A DNA stretch of 64,000 bases, taken from Drosophila persimilis (taxonomy: Eukaryota > Arthropoda > Insecta > Diptera > Drosophilidae). Made by a program: the position numbers and the translations under genes. The notes below the pieces were generated by a model. It was not told where the DNA came from. It did not search any database and was given only the letters and a program-made list of their open reading frames with translations. Positions 1-11,492 of the stretch are shown one piece after another (the first letter of the stretch is position 1; each line of letters begins with the position of its first letter). The stretch spans positions 1,240,001-1,304,000 of the forward strand of contig NW_020825331.1 of NCBI RefSeq assembly GCF_003286085.1, in the 5' to 3' direction.

Positions 1-3000
1 TGTAGCTACTATAGCTGTAGAGGCTATACGGATGCACGTGCTCGCCAGGTGCCACTAGACCGGGCTGTGGCAGATGCTGCAGCGACGAAATGGGCGATGT
101 CTCTGTCGATTCCAATACGGCCTCGTTCACAACCTCCAGACTCAGATTTGGCGATGATAGATCATCGAAATTCTGACTTTTATTCTCATGCTCTTGCTCC
201 TCCTTGACCTGGGCGGGCTTGGAACCACCCAAAGACAGACGAAACTTTTGGTTGCCGCGCGTGAAGCTCTTTCGGTTCGTTGAATTGTGCTTGAAGTTGG
301 GCAGGGTATTCGGCGGCTGATAGAACGGTATCACACGGTCCAGACTTATGGTATTAATGGACACAGCATCGATTTCATGACAGCCGCAGATCTGCAACCA
401 AATGAGAGATCAGTGGGATTTTATAGGCTGCAGGGGCACAGCCACTTACCAGCTTATTGTTGACCACTTTCATGTCACCCAGCGAGGACCAGGAGCCCTT
501 TATGTGGTCCAGCTCACGGTCGGGCTCCCAGCCAATGACAGAGATGCCCGAAACACTGCCCACAAAGAGGCATTCACCATTGTCACTGAACGTTATGCAT
601 CTGATGGCCTGGCCATAGAAATGTGTGGTCTGCGAGACAAGCTGCTGATGCTCCAGATCATAGATGGACACGGTGCCATCGATGCGTCCAGCGGCTAGCA
701 GGAACTCAAACGGATGGAACTGTATGCATGTGATGGCCGTGACTGGTGGCTCTGCTATAAACTCCATGATCTGTTTGCTCTTCCTTATGTCCCAGATGAG
801 AATGGATCCCTCCAGGCCAGCGGAAGCAATCCATAGTCCGTCCGGGGAGAATTTAACAGAGTTCACATGCGACATATGGCCCCGGCACACTCGAATGCAA
901 TTGTTCTCATTCTGCACGTCCCAAAGTCTGAAATGAATGTAGAAAAAAATCATATTATTATTGGAATCTTTTGCGATATTTTCATATTTATTGGCAATTA
1001 TTTATATAAACATCTCATCATTTTATCATTGCATTAGAACTTGTATCTTTGCTAGTTTTGAATATTTATTTTCGCGGTGTTTCAAAATCGATAGATATAT
1101 CGATAGAGTTTCTGTTAAGGTGGCGCCAGATATCAATAATCTAGGATGATGCCATTTTCAAAAGATAATACAAAAACAGAAAGAAAATTAACCTACAATC
1201 ACCAAATATATCAATGTATTATATTTTTATTTATCACAAGTTTATGAATTTTCGCCTTTTTTTAGGTTTTAAAATGTTTTTAACGAACACGAAATGCAAT
1301 AAGAAACATCGCAGTGCATTTACAGCCATCGATATATGTATTAATCGATATTCCAGATGTCATATGTTTTCTCCATCGATCTGGCAGCACCGAATTCTTT
1401 TGCTCCCATTAAACCCATTTTTAAGTTGCTTATCGCTTTGTTGCACTTTGTACCTGCGATATAGAGTTGCTAATCTTTTGTGTTAAGTTAAGGAATCGCA
1501 TCCGAGCAGCAACGTTAACGTGCGTTTAGTCTACAAAAATTGTAAGTCGTGTGTAAATGGGGAGCGGCGATTGCCCTAATCCCCACATCTATATATGTAC
1601 ATAGCATTTGCATTGCTTGCTTGGCTGTAGTGTGTGCATGTGTGTGTGCTAGAAAAACATTATTAAAACATTTTGTTTGTCAATTTGTTGTGCCTTCTGT
1701 GTTCGTTTTATTGAACTCTGAACCGTTGTTGGACTTGGATCAAACCGAATTGTCTTTCGATTCGTTGGTAGGAGTCAATAAAACTTTCACATTTTCATTC
1801 TGTATGCACAAACATATATGTATATATATATATATATGTATATACATCTGGAGATATCACTATCAGGACACACTTTGGAACCCACACGACATTCCCCCCA
1901 CATAACTAATAATTCAACGCGGAATACCTTTCATTTTTTCATTCGACAGTTGATCGTTGGAGCAGGCGTAACCGGATTTCCAAACAGGGAAAAATTAACC
2001 AGAAAACATGTCTTCTGCTGGCAAACTGCGTTTCGATGGCCGTGTGGCGGTGGTAACTGGTGCCGGTGCCGGCTTGGGCCGAGAGTATGCTCTCCTGCTG
2101 GCCTCCCGTGGCGCCAAGGTGGTGGTCAATGACCTGGGCGGCACTCATTCCGGCGAGGGTGCCTCGCAGCGGGCCGCCGATGTGGTAGTTGAGGAGATTC
2201 GCAAGAGTGGCGGCGAGGCGGTGGCCGATTACAATTCTGTCATCGATGGGGCAAAGGTCATTGAGACGGCCATCAAAGCCTATGGCCGTGTGGATATACT
2301 CATCAACAATGCCGGCATTCTGCGCGATCGCAGCCTCCTCAAAACAACCGAACAGGACTGGAATCTCGTCAACGATGTCCATCTGAAGGGAAGTTTTAAG
2401 TGCACTCAGGCCGCCTTTGGGCACATGAAGAGCCAAAACTTTGGCCGTATCGTCATGACCTCGTCGAATTCGGGCATCTTTGGTAACTTTGGACAGGGCA
2501 ACTATGCGGCTGCCAAAATGGGACTCGTTGGCCTGGCCAACACCGTTGCCATCGAGGGCGCTCGCAATAATATCTTCTGCAACGTGATTATCCCAACGGC
2601 GGCCAGCCGCATGACCGAGGGAATTATTCCCGAAGTTCTTTTTAATGAGCTGAAGCCGCATCTGATTGCACCTGTTGTGGCCTACCTGTGCCACGAATCC
2701 TGCGAGGACAATGGTGAGTGTTCGAGGAGGTTCGATTGGGCAATTCAGAGGTTCATTTGGGCAGAACAAAGTTCATTCTTCCGCAAGATAAAGAATAATC
2801 TCTGATAAAGGGGGCGCTCTTGCTAATCGAAATCTTTTCCGTTTAGGCAGCTACATCGAAAGTGCCGCTGGATGGGCCGCCAAAGTGCAGACGGTCCGTG
2901 GCAAGGGATCTGTGCTGCGACCCTCTCTGGATGATACCGTCACCCTTGAGTATGTGAAGAATGCCTGGTCCAAGGTGACGGACATGTCGCAGGCCAAGCA

Positions 3001-5449
3001 CCTCAATTCGATGGCCGAGGCCACTGGCTATCTGCTGGAGGTGATCGAGAAGCTTAAGGCCGGCGGCGGCGATGCCGTCGAGGACACATTCACATTCGAC
3101 AACAAGGAGCTCATCACCTACGCCTTGGGCATTGGTGCATCGATCAAGAACAGCCAGGATCTGCGCTTCCTGTACGAGAACGATGCTGATTTCTCGGCCA
3201 TACCCTCGTTCTTTGTCCTGCCCGGCCTACTGCTGGCCATGTCTACGGACAAGCTGGTCGGCAGTGCCCTGCCCAACAATCAGGCCGACTTCACCAACAT
3301 TCTGCACGGCGAACAGTATTTGGAGATCGCCGACGATCTTCCCACCGGCGGTACCCTGACAACGACCGGCAAGGTGTTCGATGTGATGGACAAGGGATCC
3401 GGCGCCGTTGTTGTGACCAATTGCGATTCGTTCGACGAGAGCGGTCGTTTGGTGGTCAAGAACCAGAGCTGTGTGTTTGTGGTGGGTGCAGGGAAATTCG
3501 GTGGCAAAAAGAATCCAATTGCCGGTGTAGTGCCACTGCTGCCGAATCCCAACCGTCAGCCGGACTCCTCCATTCAGTACTCGACCAGCGCGGATCAGGC
3601 CGTACTCTACAGACTCTCCGGCGATCGCAATCCCCTGCACATTGATCCACAGATGGCACTCTTGGCCGGCTTCAAGACACCCATTCTGCACGGCCTGTGC
3701 ACCCTGGGCTACTCGGTCCGGGCCGTTCTCAGCCAGTATGCCGACAACAATCCGACGCTCTTCAAGGCCATCAAAGTGCGCTTCTCAGGCCCCGTTCTGC
3801 CCGGCCAGACGCTGAAGGTGGACATGTGGCTGGAGGGCACACGAGTACATTTCCGCACCCTGGTGGTAGAGACCGGCAAGGAGGTTATTTCGGGGGCCTA
3901 CGTCGATCTGAAGAGCACCAAGGCCAAGTTGTAAGCCGCTGCTGCTTGTCTTTTTGAATGAATTCCCCTCATTCCCTTGTTTGCCTTTTTTTACATATAC
4001 ATATAATCTTTATATATCTGTACATATGCACCAGTATGCAACCCCCTTCCTTCGGTGGTAGAAATAGAAACGAAACCCTTTTACGGACCCAATAAACTAA
4101 CGACTGTTTTCCAACATGATCTCGTTTTACTTGAAGCTGAGTCCAAATAGGCATCGAGAGATGCTGGAACTAGTTACACCTCAACAGAATAAATCAGGCA
4201 TTTGATATATTCCTTAATAGGGGGGAAATAGATTTAAGAAAAGGGATCAAGAATGGTGGACGGACCTGTTGTCATCGATAGCGAGGAGGTGTCCCGTCCC
4301 CGAAGAAAGAGAGATCAAACCCTGCAAGAACTCAGGCAGGAGCTGCAGCACCAAACTCAGCCCAAGGAGGCTCGTCCAACTGCTGCACAGGATCTGGGCA
4401 AGCAGACCAACAGCCTAAGGGGTCAAGGACCTGGCGAAAAACTAATAATCAACGTCTTGGAAAGTATCAGGGCTCGGAGAAAAAGCCAGCAGACAGGGCC
4501 TCACAGATTGTAGGGGATATGCCCCCAATCGACTAATTTCATGAATCACATTTGTTTTGGATTCATCCAAGCGTACATAAATAAAAGACAAAGGCAGAGG
4601 CTCCAAATTGGAAGATAAATCCACAAAAACTAAATCATTTATCTAGGCATTTATGTGACGCATAGCAGAGGGAGGCGAGACGTGCCGAAACTATACCCCT
4701 CTCACTCTAAGTCACGAACAGAGGTGCGAGTATCTTTCAACGAGCAAACAGATTTGTGGGCTCTAAGAGCTGACTAATTTAAAGAGTTTTGGGCATGGCG
4801 GATAACTCACCTAACGGTGGTATCATTGCTGCCGGATACCACGTACTCCCCCGAGGGATTAAAGTCCAGGGTGCGCACACTCTTCATATGCCCATTGAGC
4901 GTTGAATATATCTTCTGGGCATTGAGATCCCATCTCCGTATGATGCCAATATCATCGGCAGAGTAAACAAAATTGTCTTTGTATGCAAACCGTACGCAAT
5001 CAATGGAACGATTATGACCAGTTAGGGACTGAAATGGAAAAGAGCAGAGCTTAAGCTATGGCCTGAGTAAATGTCGGGATAATTGTCTCACCATAAAGCA
5101 CTCGTTCTGGCCAATGGCCCACAGATTGACATTGCGATCCTCGCCACCGGTGACCAGCACACGGCCCGTTTCCCCAAGATCGAGGCTGGTGACTTTACCA
5201 TCGTGTGCCTTTATGTTATCTGCCAACGAGAAAAGGGATTATTGGATCGGAAATCCATCTTTTTAGAATGCAATTCGATTGTTTGTACAACTGTGTACTC
5301 GACATCTGTATTTGTATCGCACCTCTATATACACAGACACAACACACACACACAACATTATACATACATGCATATAGAATTAAAACGGTACTTTCGAATA
5401 TACGGTTTTACTTACAGATCTTTGATATCAAATTCCTGGACAGGGCCAT
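1..5449 (-). CDS. kat80: Katanin p80 WD40 subunit, C-terminal part beyond the window
   Basis: This is the regulatory and targeting subunit of the microtubule-severing enzyme katanin, which pairs with the p60 AAA ATPase at centrosomes and along microtubules. Coding exons on the minus strand are about 5449-5416, 5219-5092, 5028-4811, 927-450 and 391 down to base 1, all joined by consensus splice sites in consistent phase. The start ATG (5449-5447) gives [10 protein letters not shown], followed by WD40 repeats with [29 protein letters not shown] and [10 protein letters not shown] blade starts, and the p80-typical GWEPDRELD segment. The last exon is low-complexity linker and stays open to the window edge, so the p60-binding con80 domain lies outside. 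The intron between 927 and 4811 (3.9 kb) holds Mfe2 and a small ORF on the opposite strand. A DRE-like ATCGATGA lies upstream near 5825. Family assignment is firm; the last exon's downstream limit is not visible. Confidence 0.9.
1090..1380. promoter_or_regulatory. DRE-like sites upstream of Mfe2
   Basis: A perfect TATCGATA (1098-1105), the DREF-binding core element of Drosophila housekeeping promoters, lies beside a second ATCGATA at about 1087. Further ATCGAT copies occur near 1328, 1344 and 1375. They sit 100-400 bp upstream of the inferred Mfe2 leader exon, inside the kat80 intron, so Mfe2 is the likely target. The motif is seen directly; its function is inferred. Confidence 0.5.
1490..2007 (+). 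other. Mfe2: Mfe2 5' leader with one intron (inferred)
   Basis: A non-coding leader exon ends at a strong GTAAGT donor at 1542. A pyrimidine-rich acceptor ends at 1949, and 58 bases of leader then precede the Mfe2 ATG. The transcription start is not determined; it probably lies near 1480-1500. Confidence 0.5.
2008..3934 (+). CDS. Mfe2: Peroxisomal multifunctional enzyme type 2
   Basis: This bifunctional enzyme of peroxisomal beta-oxidation combines a (3R)-hydroxyacyl-CoA dehydrogenase and a 2-enoyl-CoA hydratase 2. Exons 2008-2713 and 2847-3934 join in phase (GAC AAT G / GC AGC) and encode 597 residues, close to the roughly 598 of D. melanogaster Mfe2. The N-terminal short-chain dehydrogenase shows the cofactor motif TGAGAGLG, the NNAG motif and the YAAAK active-site motif. 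The C-terminal hot-dog hydratase shows the signature [14 protein letters not shown]. The protein ends in AKL, a type 1 peroxisomal targeting signal. As in flies generally, no SCP2 domain follows, unlike human HSD17B4. The gene is nested in a kat80 intron on the opposite strand. A poly(A) signal follows at 4091. Codon use is strongly GC-ending, as expected for a well-expressed fly gene. Confidence 0.97.
4091..4096 (+). terminator. Mfe2: Poly(A) signal of Mfe2
   Basis: AATAAA lies 157 bases after the Mfe2 stop codon and is the first canonical signal downstream. Confidence 0.6.
4253..4513 (+). CDS. Small hypothetical protein nested in the kat80 intron
   Basis: This 86-codon ORF starts at ATG 4253 (context AAGAATGG) and ends in TAG. 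I do not recognise the protein. It is hydrophilic and rich in Gln, Arg and Lys, with a basic RPRRKRD cluster near residue 17 that could act as a nuclear localisation signal, a helical stretch (LQELRQELQ) and a basic C-terminus. It has no signal peptide or membrane segment. It lies about 160 bases beyond the Mfe2 poly(A) signal on the same strand and is followed by AATAAA at about 4579, so a compact independent transcript is possible. Codon choice (CTG, CAG, AAG, GAG) looks coding. It could equally be a chance ORF or an Mfe2 read-through product. Confidence 0.4.
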   Translation: MVDGPVVIDSEEVSRPRRKRDQTLQELRQELQHQTQPKEARPTAAQDLGKQTNSLRGQGPGEKLIINVLESIRARRKSQQTGPHRL

Positions 5450-6906
5450 TATCAATCAAATTGATGTTATTCTAATATCCAGGCAATGTTCAGATCCACC
5501 AGAAATGCCAGTTTTGTAAATAAATCCCCTTTATTCGTAGCAGGTGTGATGGTCTGTCTGTCTGCTGCTGTGGTGCCTTTGGATCAGCTGGTGTGTCTGG
5601 GTCACTTTTTGCTGACTTGACTCTTGAGTGGTGGTTTATTTGTTGAACAAAAATACAGAACGAACATAAACGTTGTTAACTTTTGGGCTGCATTTTACGT
5701 GGCGTTCACCGTGATCGCATTATCAAAATGCGATTAAAGTCTTAACGGTACGAACAGAAGAGACAATTTTTGTGGACAAAAACAAATGCACATTATAGCG
5801 ACGACGACTAGGGCTGGCAGAAACTATCGATGACAACTGAAACCAGGGCCTTACTCTGCGAGAACTTATTAAGAAACGAAATCGAGACTTAATGCGCTCC
5901 AATTGTCATAATTGTCTATATTTTTAAATACTTTTGTATGTATTGCATATTGCACGAAATTGTAGAGTCAGATTTTATGTTTGTCCTCGTTCTTATAATC
6001 GAAACGGCTATCGAAACCTTGAAATCATTATGGCTTTTTGGCAGCTTCCTTTTCCATTCCGGATAATAATAGATAATAATAGATGAATAATAATAATAAT
6101 AAATGGGAAAATTCATACATAAAGTATCGTTCTTCCACGAAAAAGTAATAAATTAGGTGAATCATCAAAACATCGATGACTTGTAGGAAAAAGTATTAGA
6201 TGAGACATATTCAACTTTTCCATACAGTTAAATAATGAGTAAAGCCGTTTCTACCAAGTTAAATAATGAGTAAAGCCGTTTCTACCAAGTGAAAGTTAAG
6301 AAGATTAAAGACAAGCATATAACAGTTTAATTTATTTTCTTTCTAAATATCGTTCGCCCAAAACGTAATGTGTTTTCATATAACATTCTAGAAAGATCTA
6401 TCTATCCATCTATTTATTGAATAGTCACTTTACGTTGATGATCGTACAGTTTAAAGTGCTTTTACTTAAATTTAAATTTAATTTTAAATTACGATAGTCC
6501 GAATTCTGTTGGGAACGCGCTGGTTCCAGTTCAAGTTCCGTTCTCAACCGATCTTGAACCAGTTAAGCCCAGACCGAGATTCAGCCAATGGAATGGTTGT
6601 GTTGGTGTGTTGGTGTGTGGGATGCGGAAGGGGGGAGTGGGGTGGCATGCGCCCAATTAAAACGGTTCGCACGAGCGAACCAGATCCGATGCGATACGAA
6701 GCTAGGCTTAGGCTAGTTGGCACTGTCTGTGTATAATTTTAATGCAGCTCTTTAACTTTCACTTCGATTACAACAAGTGGCGGAGATTTAGCGAGAGATT
6801 TAGCTGCCTTAGGCCTACGGATCGGTGGAATATAATGTGAACAGCAGCAGCCACCCATGGACAAGATATATACAAGATACAAAAGCGCAGACAAGACATA
6901 TATAAA
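5450..6906. other. kat80-CalpC divergent intergenic region
   Basis: This region holds the kat80 5' UTR and promoter (roughly 5450-5850, with ATCGATGA near 5825), an AT-rich middle, a 31-bp direct duplication at 6227-6290, and the CalpC upstream region (GA- and C-rich from about 6600). I see no coding potential or RNA gene. Confidence 0.6.
6227..6290 (+). repeat. Two tandem copies of a 31-bp unit
   Basis: The unit beginning GTTAAATAATGAGTAAAGCC occurs at 6227 and again at 6258, essentially identical. It is a recent local tandem duplication in non-coding DNA. Confidence 0.9.
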
Positions 6907-8981
6907 ATGGCATCAAAGTATGAGCGCATTATAAGTGATTGTCGATCGAAGAACGTACTGTGGGAAGACGGCGATTTCCCCGCAGTTCAGTCGTCCGTCT
7001 TCTACTATCAAACGCCCCCATTCACGTTCCAGTGGAAGCGTATTGCCGAGCTGAACAATGCCCAGGCCTCGTTTCTCAATGAAAACGCCGAGTTCGATGT
7101 GGTGCCTGGCAAGATGGGCGATCGGTGGCTGGTCTCCTGCCTCGGGGTCCTCTACTCGTTGCGGAATCTCTTCTATCGCGTGGTGCCAGCCGATCAGAGC
7201 CTCACCAAATCGCAGGGCATCTATCGCTTTCGCCTGTGGTGGTGTGGCGAATGGGTCGAGGTCCTGGTCGACGATCGTCTGCCCACAATCAACGGCCGGC
7301 TGGCCTTTATGCAGCCCCAGTCCTCCAACTGCTTCTGGGCCGCACTCCTCGAGAAGGCCATAGCCAAGCTGCATGGCTCGTATGAGGCCCTCAAGTATGG
7401 CACCCGTTCGGATGGACTCACGGATCTGCTTGGCGGCGTCGTCAAGTGTATGCCCATTGTGGCCGACACCATTAGGCCGCAAACGCTCAAGGATCAGCTG
7501 TCCTCCACATGCATTGTCACCTGCCTGGCGGTCAAAGCCTCCTCGGTGCAGAAGAAAAACATTGCCGAACGTTTGCCAAATGGCATTTTGGTGAATGTGA
7601 ACTACAGGTAGGCTACGGTCTTATATATCATATCCATCCATGCAGGACTGGACTTACATATCTACGGCTTCTTTTTTGCAGACTTTCCAGCCTGGACAAG
7701 GTGGAGACCCTGATGGGGGACTCTGTGCAGCTGATTTGCGTAAAGGATACGTTTTCGTGCAAGCCATTTGGGGATAAGACCAATTTTCTGGGCGACTGGT
7801 CGCCGCTGTCAAAGACCTGGGAGCGCGTCTCATCGGGGGAACGGGCACGGCTGCTCAATCAATTGAATTTGGGCGAGTTCTGGATGTCGTTCTATGATTT
7901 TGTACAAATTTTCACCGCCCTAGAGATAGTCTATCTGGACAGTGAGACGGCCAACGATGAGGAGATGCTCAAGAATCGACCGCTGCATTGGAAAATGAAG
8001 ATGTACCAGGGCCAGTGGAAGCGTGGCGTAACAGCCGGCGGTTGTCGCAATCATGAGTCCTTTCACATCAATCCGCAGCTACTTGTTTCCGTGCAGGAGA
8101 AACAGGACGTTGTCATAGCCCTCAATCAGCACACGGCCGTTGAGCCAAAGGTCATTGGCTTCACAATGTACACATGGAATCGCGAGTACAACCTGAACGA
8201 GTGCCTGCAAAAAGACTTCTTCAAGAATCACGTGAGCTTCCTCAATTCGGACTATGGCAACACGCGGCATGTCAGCTATCACACACAGCTCGAGGCGGGC
8301 CACTATGTGCTCATACCAACCACATACGAGCCGGCGGAGGAGGCCCACTTCACCATCCGCATATTGGGGACCTCTGCGCTGCGACTGTCCTGCTTGGAGA
8401 CCCAGACGATGATACTGCTGGACCCGTTTCCGGCCCTCAAGAGCGAGGACAGCATACAGAAGATCAAGAGCGTGTGCCAGTACGAACCGGTGTACATGCA
8501 GCTGGCGGATGAGAACAAGACGATCAACTGTTTCGAGCTGCACGAACTGTTGGAGGCCTGCCTTCCCAATGACTACATCAAGGGGTGCGCCAACATAGAC
8601 ATTTGTCGCCAGGTTATTGCCTTGCAGGACAAGAGCGGCAATGGGCGCATCACCTTTCAGCAGTTCAAGACGTTTATGGTGAATCTCAAGTCATGGCAGG
8701 GCGTCTTCAAGATGTACACCAAGGAGAAGGCCGGCATTTTGCGGGCGGAACGTTTGCGCGATGCCCTCTGTGACATTGGCTTTCAGCTGAGCACCGACAT
8801 CATGAACTGCCTCATACAGCGTTATATCCGCAAGGATGGCACCCTACGCCTCAGTGACTTTGTCTCGGCCGTCATTCATCTGACGACGGCATTCAATCAG
8901 TTCCATTTAAAGAACTACAGCCAGGTGAATGTTATAGAGGTGCATCTGCATGACTGGATCAAGAGTATATTAAGCTGCTGA
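6907..8981 (+). CDS. CalpC: Calpain-C, catalytically dead calpain homologue
   Basis: This is a calpain-family protein with the classical architecture but no protease active site. Exons 6907-7607 and 7682-8981 join in phase (TAC AG / A CTT) and give 666 residues; D. melanogaster CalpC is slightly longer. Residues 1-330 match the papain-like core, 330-480 the C2-like beta-sandwich domain, and about 500-666 the penta-EF-hand domain (DKSGNGRITFQQF is a readable calcium loop). The nucleophile motif GDCW reads GDRW (residue 73 is Arg). The GHAY histidine motif is replaced by a segment ending NVNYR at the splice site. The NPWG motif reads DTFS. All three catalytic positions are therefore lost, as known for CalpC in D. 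melanogaster. A regulatory or scaffold role is likely but unproven. Confidence 0.95.
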
Positions 8982-10405
8982 CTGCACTCTTACAAACTTA
9001 CAATAAGTTTCATTATTTTGCTGCTAAAAAACATATCTATAGTCGCAGCAGACAGAAACGGAAAAGTGACGCAAGTTTCGGTGTTCTTCTTTGCCTTGTA
9101 AATATTCTTTGCGATATTTATATATAATTATTAATTTTGAATTTTTATATCCTCCTGTTTTCTTTTCATATTATTTATCATGAATGTTTGTGACGATTTT
9201 AATCCAAATTCTTGACATTTTCGAATTTCGGGCATTGATGTCTCGTAAAAATGGTCTGGAATTTACTCCAAAATGGCTTGTATTTTTTTGTTTTAATTGA
9301 ATATTTAGTCCAAAAGTCTAAAAGAATATACCGTTAGTTGAAATTGGGTAATTTATCTGGAATTTTTTGTTTGTTTAGATCGTTGAATTTTTAAGAGAGA
9401 CTTTCTAAAGAACTTTTGTCAAGAATCATCTTTCTTATAAGAGATAAAAATAAAGTAAGAAATGGTATTAAAAATACCCAAAAACTAATTCACATTTGTT
9501 GATTTTAATAGGTCAAAGTTAATGAAATTATTATGTCAATTGATTTCTATAAATTTAGAAAATAATATTGACCCAGAAAATTTGTAGAAATTTCGAACTT
9601 TTGGCGGAATCGAGCTGAGCACTTTTGGAATTCGGAACTTTTTGCGATTTGCGATAGCGGGACACACACATGATAATCCTTTTGGATTTTTATAACCCAA
9701 TATATATTATTTCGGAAGCCGGGAAATTCCAAAATGTCACAACTTTTGGCACTTTGAATATTTTGATTAAGTTTTTGAATCACTGAGTAAACCACAAAAC
9801 CGCTTGCCTTTTTGTTCTTTGTTTGTTGGCCACAAATGAAATGAGCTTTTTGCTGTGTGTATGTTTAAAATTGTATAATTATTCAATCCAGCGTTTGAGA
9901 AATCGGTTCAATAGGTATGCATGTAATGAGATACAATAGTTGTTGCCCGAAACTAATTGATTAGTTTTTAGTTTTTAGTATGCTTAGTAGTGGTAGTAGT
10001 TTAGTAGTTCTAGTATTTGTAGTATTTAGTTGTATAGTTTGTGTGTGTGTGTGTGGGTTTTTCTGATGCACGTACGAGTTTAAAAAGCAATTGAGAGAGC
10101 GATCAATGCGTATATTAGTTTGTTTGTTTTTTGTTTTGTTTTGGTTCGATGCACGATTAGCGCGAATCTATACTTAATCAACATTAGTATTGCTTTCTAT
10201 TCCTCCGATCTGTTTTCGGTATCTTTTGTGTCTGTATTCCCCCTACTTAAGAGTAGACTAAAATATCATCAGTATCTCTGTGTCTGGAATCTGTATCGAA
10301 AATACTGTGACGATCTGTAGTAGTTAGTTGTGGATGGACCTGCACCCTCCTCACTCTTTTTCGGTGTAATTTACATAACGAAACTCGTGCGGCACCCAGC
10401 AGACA
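8982..10405. other. Convergent 3' region between CalpC and the next minus-strand gene
   Basis: This AT-rich stretch has no supported ORF. AATAAA on the plus strand at 9449-9454 may end CalpC. The right part (about 9900-10400, TAGT-rich with a GT run near 10040) is probably 3' UTR of the minus-strand membrane-protein gene. Transcript ends cannot be fixed from sequence alone. Confidence 0.5.
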
Positions 10406-11482
10406 TTACATCGTTGTCCCGTTGTGCGAGGAGGCATCGCTGATGCGACGCGACAGAGTGGTCTTGCGGCTAATCGATAGGGTGTTCACATTTGTCGGTG
10501 TGTCATTAGCTGTTGCATGGCCATGCATGGGGGACGACTGATTCAGCGAGCCGGTCACCTCATGGGGCTCCTGATAGCCCGAGTCCATGTCATCGTGATA
10601 GGAATCCATCAAAGGTGTGGGATCCTCATAGTCGTAATCAACGAAACCATTATTATCAAACGACTGACAGAGAGAAAGAAAACTCTATGAATGCAGATCT
10701 GTGGCCATCAGTTGTGACTGATATTTACCTTGACAAACGATTGCGAATGCTTGGCATAGCCGCGAAACACCTGACTGTGGGCCTTGCCGCGATAATCCAC
10801 CGACTCGTAGTGCCCCCCATCCTGGGAGTTTTCAATGATAAAGTGCCTAGTGCCGTGCGGTGTTAGAGTGGCCCACAGCAGGCGGCTATCATTCACCAGC
10901 TGACTCTGCAGCAGGTCCCTACTGTTGGCCGTCGCACAAGGATACAGTATGCCGCCCGAGGAGAAGGCATTCGATTTGGTTGCCTCGCCCAAGGCATTGA
11001 TGGCCGTCTGCTTGATGTTTGCGTCGTGGTAGGAGAGGAAGGTCCTGCAAATATGGAACAGATTTGACTCAGATTTAGATACTCCCTTGTAGATGCTCTC
11101 GCTCTGCTTGTGAACAGCAAACTTACTCCCTGCATCTGATCACAATGATGGCCAGGAAGCAGCCCAGCACGAATATGCCCACGCAGGAGGAGACAAAGAA
11201 CCAAACATTCTCCAGACTCCTGGTATCACTGCTACGCACCAGCTCCATCAGAGCATTGCCATTGCTGTCATTGTGCTGGCCCTGGCCCCCCTGGCCGCCG
11301 CACATGAATGCGGCAAAGCACGGCTGCGACTCGTTGGACGGCGGCATCAGAGTCTCGATGGTTGTCGGTTTGCTGATGAGGAACGATGGCAATGGCGGCG
11401 GCGGCATCGATAGTATAAAGTCAGGTGGTGGTCCGGCCAATTGGTCGCAGCTTCCCACACAATTTCCCAATACTATATTCAT
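10406..11482 (-). CDS. Single-pass membrane protein, unrecognised
   Basis: Three minus-strand exons, 11492-11127 (ATG at 11482), 11044-10729 and 10663-10406, join in phase and end in TAA, giving 309 residues from that ATG. The protein has a Pro-rich outer segment with several Cys, one clear membrane helix at residues about 93-115 ([19 protein letters not shown]), then a cytoplasmic tail of about 190 residues with Tyr-containing acidic motifs ([17 protein letters not shown]) that could be phosphorylated. No signal peptide is visible after the ATG. An acceptor (TTTTGCAG) lies 10 bases upstream of it, so further 5' coding exons may exist that I did not find. I recognise no named family. The exon structure and reading-frame continuity make a real gene very likely. 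Confidence 0.75.
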
Positions 11483-11492
11483 TTTGAAGGAG

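Noticed and set aside
1939..2769. 276-codon minus-strand ORF opposite Mfe2 exon 1
   Set aside because: Antisense shadow of a GC-rich coding exon; it covers the conserved SDR sequence and has no homologous features of its own.
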